From Anaerolineaceae bacterium (GTDB taxonomy: Bacteria > Chloroflexota > Anaerolineae > Anaerolineales > Villigracilaceae): DNA of 32,171 bases. Both the position numbers and the translations under genes were made by a program. The stretch's first letter is position 1. The number at the start of each line of letters is the position of its first letter. This document shows, in pieces, positions 28,711-32,171 of the stretch. The notes beneath the pieces were generated by a model that saw nothing but the letters and a program-made list of their open reading frames with translations, did not search any database and was not told where the DNA came from. The DNA lies in contig QZIJ01000018.1 in assembly GCA_003598975.1 (NCBI GenBank), positions 1 to 32,171 of the forward strand, given 5' to 3'.

Positions 28711-29676
28711 ATGCAATGGGTCATTGGCATCATTATCGGCGTGATCCTTATCGGCGGAGCGATCTACCTTGTCGTGGTGGGAAATCGCACCATGGCGGCA
28801 CAGGACGAAAACGTTGACCCGCTCATGGCGCGCCTGGCTGAGTTCAGCGAGCGCGGCGAACTGGTTTCCCTCGAACAGATCGAATTGTCACAGCCGTTCA
28901 GCGAACGCGTCATCGTTCCGATGGTGCGGCGCTTTGGCGAAATCTCCGCGCGCTTTACCCCTCAAAAGGTACTGCTGGATACCACGCGCAAATTGGAACT
29001 GGCCGGGAACCCCGGCCGGATTGATGCCGCCACGTTCCTGGCGACCCGTTTTATCGTTCCGTTCATCTTTGATGGGTTCCTGCTTTTGATTGCCCGCCTC
29101 GCCCCCACCCCTTGGCCGTTCTCCCGTTTATTCATCGCCCTGCTCGTCTTCGGCCTGCTCGGGTTTGCCTTCCCGCAACTCTGGCTTTCCAGCAAGATTC
29201 AAGCCCGCCAGAAGGAAATTCGCAAGGCCATGCCCGATGCTCTCGACCTCTTGACCATCTGTGTGGAAGCCGGCCTGAGTTTCGACTCGGCCGTGTCGAA
29301 AGTGAGTGAGAAATGGGAAAACCAACTTTCGCTGGCGTTCGCCCGTGTGATTCGCGAGATCCAATTGGGAAAACTCCAGCGTGAAGCCCTGCGCGATATG
29401 TCCGACCGGTTGGGCATTGCGGAGATGACCAGTTTCGTGGCCGCGGTGATTCAGAGTCAGCAACTCGGCGTCAGCATGGCAAAGGTGCTCCGTATCCAGT
29501 CCGAGCAGATGCGCATGAAACGCCGCCAGCGCGCTGAAGAAGAGGCTCACAAGGCCCCCGTCAAGATGATCTTCCCGATGGGTCTGTTGATCTTCCCGTC
29601 CATTCTTATCATCCTGTTGACTCCCGCCTTAATTCAAATTTCGGACGTGTTTGGCAGCGCCTTGGGAGGCCCCTAG
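28711..29676 (+). CDS. tadC: Tad inner-membrane platform protein TadC
   Basis: A 321-residue membrane protein, second platform subunit. N-terminal helix (4-24), a helix pair (about 108-150), the T2SF domain (174-300) with MPDALDLLTICVEAGLSFDS and VAAVIQSQQLGVSMAKVL, and a terminal helix. Begins one base after tadB stops. The following comF starts three bases after its stop, so comF is cotranscribed with the pilus genes. TadE, TadF, TadG and prepilin peptidase genes are not in this window. Confidence 0.93.
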   Translation: MQWVIGIIIGVILIGGAIYLVVVGNRTMAAQDENVDPLMARLAEFSERGELVSLEQIELSQPFSERVIVPMVRRFGEISARFTPQKVLLDTTRKLELAGNPGRIDAATFLATRFIVPFIFDGFLLLIARLAPTPWPFSRLFIALLVFGLLGFAFPQLWLSSKIQARQKEIRKAMPDALDLLTICVEAGLSFDSAVSKVSEKWENQLSLAFARVIREIQLGKLQREALRDMSDRLGIAEMTSFVAAVIQSQQLGVSMAKVLRIQSEQMRMKRRQRAEEEAHKAPVKMIFPMGLLIFPSILIILLTPALIQISDVFGSALGGP

Positions 29677-29679
29677 CCT

Positions 29680-30417
29680 GTGACGAACATCCACTGGTCG
29701 TATCCGCTTTACCGACTGGCTTGGAGCGGGCTCGACTGGTTGTTTCCGCCCCGTTGTGGCGGGTGCGGAAAAGCGGGTTCCCGCTGGTGTGATGATTGTC
29801 AGGCAAAAGTCCCTGTGCTCGCAGGCAGGTTGTGCGAGAAATGCGGACTGCCAGTTGCCCGCGAAGGTCTCTGTGACCGGTGCCAGGTTGAACCGCCGCC
29901 CTTCCGCTCTTTGCGCGCTTGGGCGGCTTTTGATTTTCCTGTGCGCCAGGCCCTCCACAAGTTAAAGTATCGCCGCGATATGGGATTGGGGGATGCGCTG
30001 GCTGTCCCCATCGCGCGTTTCACAGAGTCGCTGTCGTGGCCGCTGGATGTGGTTCTCCCCGTGCCGCTTGGACGGAAGCGGATGCAGGAACGCGGGTATA
30101 ATCAGGTTGACTTGATCGCCCGCCCTTTATCACTCGCTCTTGGCCTGGACTATCGGCCTGCCGCGCTCAAACGGACGCGTGAAACTGTCTCGCAGGTTGG
30201 TCTCTCCGCGGTGGAACGCCGCGATAATATGCAGAATGCCTTTGTCGCAGATGCGCTTGTCGTTCGGGGAAAAAATGTCCTCGTGATGGACGATGTCTCC
30301 ACAACGGGATCCACCCTATCGTCATGCTCCGAAGCGCTCCTCCAGGCGGGCGCAGAAAATGTCTACGCGTTAACCGTGGCGCGGGCGTTGCCGCATCACG
30401 GATTGCATCAAGTCTAA
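29680..30417 (+). CDS. comF: ComF family phosphoribosyltransferase-like protein
   Basis: A 245-residue ComF/ComFC-type protein: two N-terminal zinc-binding cysteine sets (Cys26, 29, 37, 40 and Cys52, 55, 65, 68), a phosphoribosyltransferase domain (about 100-245) with LPVPLGRKRMQERGYNQ (126-142) and the PRPP-binding DDVSTTGST (204-212). In competent bacteria ComF acts in single-stranded DNA uptake. It uses a GTG start at 29680, with GGGAGG 10 bases before, and lies three bases after tadC; the longer N-terminal alternative is absent. Being part of the pilus transcript suggests a link between the Tad pilus and DNA uptake, not proof. Confidence 0.92.
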   Translation: MTNIHWSYPLYRLAWSGLDWLFPPRCGGCGKAGSRWCDDCQAKVPVLAGRLCEKCGLPVAREGLCDRCQVEPPPFRSLRAWAAFDFPVRQALHKLKYRRDMGLGDALAVPIARFTESLSWPLDVVLPVPLGRKRMQERGYNQVDLIARPLSLALGLDYRPAALKRTRETVSQVGLSAVERRDNMQNAFVADALVVRGKNVLVMDDVSTTGSTLSSCSEALLQAGAENVYALTVARALPHHGLHQV

Positions 30418-30441
30418 CCCACCCAATTCTCAGGAGGTCCC

Positions 30442-31005
30442 ATGTCACACAATGTAGACGTTCAGACCCGCAACATGGCGATGACCGATGCCATCAATGA
30501 TTATGTGACCAACAAGGCCGAGCGCTTGGGCCGCCATCTGCCGCAGATCGAGGATGTGCGTGTCGAGTTGACCTACCTCAAGTCCGCCCGCTCTGCCAAT
30601 GACCGTTTCAATGCCGAAATCACCGTGCGTGGCAAGAACCTGCTCTTGCGTGCCGAGCAACGTGCGGATGACTTGCACGCCGCCTTCGATACCGCCCTCG
30701 ATAAAATGGATCGCCAGGTGGAGCGCTACAAGGGCAAACACTACCGCGGCCGCGGAGACGGACGCTCTGCCGCCGAAGCCGCCGAACAGATCCTGGATGA
30801 TGAGACCGGCGAATTGACCCCGCTCATTGCCAAACGCAAAAAATTCACTCTTTACCCCATGAACGAAGAGGAGGCCATCGTCCAGATGCGTGAACTGGAA
30901 CATGACAACTTCTTTGTCTTTTACAACGCAGAGACGAGCAAGATCAACGTGCTCTACCGCCGCCGCAACGGGAGTTACGGCCTGATCGAGCCAGAGATCG
31001 GCTAG
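30442..31005 (+). CDS. hpf: Long-form ribosome hibernation-promoting factor
   Basis: A 187-residue HPF that dimerises and inactivates 70S ribosomes as 100S particles in resting cells. The N-terminal S30AE domain (1-105) has NMAMTDAINDYVTNKAERL and the strand pattern with RVELTYLKSAR and EITVRGKNLLLRAEQRADDLHAAFDTALDKMDRQVERYK. A linker (about 105-130) leads to the dimerisation domain (about 131-187) with YPMNEEEAIVQMRELEHDNFFVF and NVLYRRRNGSYGLIEPE. GGAGG is six bases before the ATG. It follows comF by 24 bases and is probably also controlled separately; a terminator hairpin follows. Confidence 0.96.
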   Translation: MSHNVDVQTRNMAMTDAINDYVTNKAERLGRHLPQIEDVRVELTYLKSARSANDRFNAEITVRGKNLLLRAEQRADDLHAAFDTALDKMDRQVERYKGKHYRGRGDGRSAAEAAEQILDDETGELTPLIAKRKKFTLYPMNEEEAIVQMRELEHDNFFVFYNAETSKINVLYRRRNGSYGLIEPEIG

Positions 31006-31025
31006 CCTGCCTGCCGAACCCACCA

Positions 31026-31055
31026 CTGGCCCGGACATTGTCTGGGCCAGTTTGT
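31026..31055 (+). terminator. Terminator between hpf and folE
   Basis: CTGGCCC and GGGCCAG form the outer stem with GAC/GTC pairing inside, followed by TTTGTT. It lies 20 bases after hpf and 15 bases before the folE ATG, so folE may need read-through or its own promoter. Confidence 0.65.
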
Positions 31056-31070
31056 TAGGAACACAGAATT

Positions 31071-31706
31071 ATGGATACGCTGGATTTTGATGACGAACTG
31101 ACCGAAGACAAGATTGCCGCGAGCCATATCAACGGCCCCCTGGCGGAAGAATCAGTGGTAAACCTGCTCAAGGCGCTTGGCGAGAATCCCGAACGCGAAG
31201 GTCTCAAAAATACCCCTCGCCGCGTGGCGCGCATGTACAGCGAACTGCTGGCTGGCTACCAGGTGGACCCCGCCGCCATGATCAACGGCGCGCTCTTCGA
31301 TGTCAAATATGATGAGATGGTACTGGTGCGCGACATCGAATTCTACAGCCTGTGCGAGCACCACATGCTCCCGTTCATGGGACGTGTCCACGTGGCCTAC
31401 ATCCCCGCGGGTAAAGTGCTGGGCCTTTCCAAAATCCCGCGCGTCGTGGACATGTACGCCCGCCGCCTGCAAGTGCAGGAACGCATGACCCGCCAGATCG
31501 CCGATTTCCTAAGCGACTTGCTCAAGCCGCAGGGGGTGGCGGTCGTCGTCGAAGCCATGCATCTTTGCATGATGACGCGCGGCGTTAAAAAGCACGACGC
31601 CCGCATGACCACCTCGGCCATGCATGGCGCCTTCCGAGCCAACCTTGCCACGCGCGAGGAATTTCTGGCAAATATCTCGCGCGGCTCTTCTCCATTGCAC
31701 GTTTAA
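31071..31706 (+). CDS. folE: GTP cyclohydrolase I
   Basis: Converts GTP to 7,8-dihydroneopterin triphosphate, first step of folate synthesis. The 211-residue product has the zinc ligands Cys95 and His98 in [10 protein letters not shown] (93-102) and Cys166 in HLCMMTRG (164-171), the GLSK motif (118-121), and [20 protein letters not shown] (127-146). N-terminal 25 residues are acidic and variable, as usual. AGGA lies 10 bases before the ATG. It faces folB, whose product follows two steps later in the pathway, across a shared terminator. Confidence 0.96.
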   Translation: MDTLDFDDELTEDKIAASHINGPLAEESVVNLLKALGENPEREGLKNTPRRVARMYSELLAGYQVDPAAMINGALFDVKYDEMVLVRDIEFYSLCEHHMLPFMGRVHVAYIPAGKVLGLSKIPRVVDMYARRLQVQERMTRQIADFLSDLLKPQGVAVVVEAMHLCMMTRGVKKHDARMTTSAMHGAFRANLATREEFLANISRGSSPLHV

Positions 31707-31718
31707 TTCGACTTGCAT

Positions 31719-31770
31719 GTGCGTCGCATCCGACTCGACAGGACTTTTTCACCTGTCTGGTGCGACGCAC
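31719..31770. terminator. Bidirectional hairpin between folE and folB
   Basis: Outer arms GTGCGTCGCA (31719-31728) and TGCGACGCAC (31761-31770), inner arms GACAGG (31737-31742) and CCTGTC (31752-31757). It lies between two convergent stop codons; the plus strand continues TTCTTTATTT. Confidence 0.75.
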
Positions 31771-31774
31771 TTCT

Positions 31775-32155
31775 TTATTTGCTTCGCTTCTTCCTGACCT
31801 GAGCAGGCCGCGCGCGTTCAATCTCCACCCCCACGGACGCGGCCTCTGGCACGGCCCCGGGCTTATCCACCCTCACCATCACTTTCCGCACCTTCGGCTC
31901 CTGCAAACACAACTCGGCAATATCGTTTGCCAACGCTTCGACAGTCATCCGCGCCGCGCTCTCCGCGTAGCCGCGGATTTTTCTTGCCACATCGCTGTAA
32001 CTCACACAATCAGCGATGTTGTCCGTGCGCGCCGCTCGACGCGTATCCGTGTAGAGGGCGACATTGATGATAATGTCGCGCGGCGTCACGCGCTCCCAAT
32101 CATGGATGCCGAGGATGCCGCGAACTTTCAAATCTTTGATGAATACTTTATCCAT
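31775..32155 (-). CDS. folB: Dihydroneopterin aldolase
   Basis: Cleaves 7,8-dihydroneopterin to 6-hydroxymethyl-7,8-dihydropterin and glycolaldehyde in folate synthesis; some members also epimerise or oxidise the substrate. The 126-residue protein has the opening VRGILGIHDWER (11-22), Tyr53 in DCVSYSDVA, the conserved Glu in MTVEALAND (70-78) and Lys98 in VRVDKPGA (94-101). The C-terminus has a basic extension (RPAQVRKKRSK). The ATG at 32155 is near the window edge; the frame stays open upstream, so a slightly longer start cannot be excluded. It is convergent with folE. Confidence 0.95.
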   Translation of the reverse strand: MDKVFIKDLKVRGILGIHDWERVTPRDIIINVALYTDTRRAARTDNIADCVSYSDVARKIRGYAESAARMTVEALANDIAELCLQEPKVRKVMVRVDKPGAVPEAASVGVEIERARPAQVRKKRSK

Positions 32156-32171
32156 TTGCGCGTAGATCGGA

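Noticed and set aside
32148-32171. 3' end of an upstream gene overlapping the folB start (frame ending SDLRANG then TAA)
   Set aside because: Only seven codons are visible and random occurrence is likely; it cannot be supported from the window.

Overview
The window looks like chromosomal DNA of a filamentous-type Chloroflexota, most likely class Anaerolineae. This is an inference from gene content: a Tad pilus cluster without a secretin gene, overlapping runs of GT-C membrane glycosyltransferases, Thr/Pro-rich lipoproteins, an F420-type oxidoreductase, and many small palindromic repeats, several of them inside reading frames. I identified no rRNA, tRNA, CRISPR array, transposase or phage gene. 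Genes are dense and no gap exceeds 300 bases.

Left part (1-8384): the N-terminal 304 residues of a serpin lipoprotein (cut by the window edge), a UbiB-family kinase, a small charged protein, a membrane-anchored cyclophilin, a PadR repressor/DUF2812 operon with a palindromic operator, a class I glutamine-amidotransferase-like hydrolase (peptidase C26), an AT-rich lipoprotein overlapping murI, and a deazaflavin-dependent oxidoreductase preceded by a 37-codon remnant of an ABC transporter ATPase.

Middle (8385-16790): a stand-alone 1079-residue type IIG restriction-modification protein (Eco57I-like) that carries three palindromic or MITE-like elements in frame at domain borders, a penicillin-acylase-family hydrolase without a signal peptide, an EamA transporter (with another in-frame palindrome) overlapping a YegS-type lipid kinase, and a membrane zinc-ribbon protein.

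Right-middle (17006-21310): three GT-C membrane proteins with overlapping ends, one transcription unit that probably builds or modifies a cell-envelope glycan.

Right (21369-29676): a Tad (Flp) pilus locus: NarL-type response regulator, soluble DegS-like histidine kinase, two tandem flp pilin genes each with its own terminator, then cpaB, cpaE/tadZ, cpaF/tadA, tadB and tadC. The CpaE keeps an intact phosphoacceptor receiver domain, so the adjacent kinase has two plausible targets. comF starts 3 bases after tadC and the long form of ribosome hibernation factor HPF follows. The window ends with folE and a convergent folB.

Recurring themes are (1) small dispersed palindromes accommodated within protein-coding frames, at least four genes or insertion-tolerant linkers, and (2) a -10 box placed about 6 bases before the start codon at several genes, the signature of leaderless transcripts.
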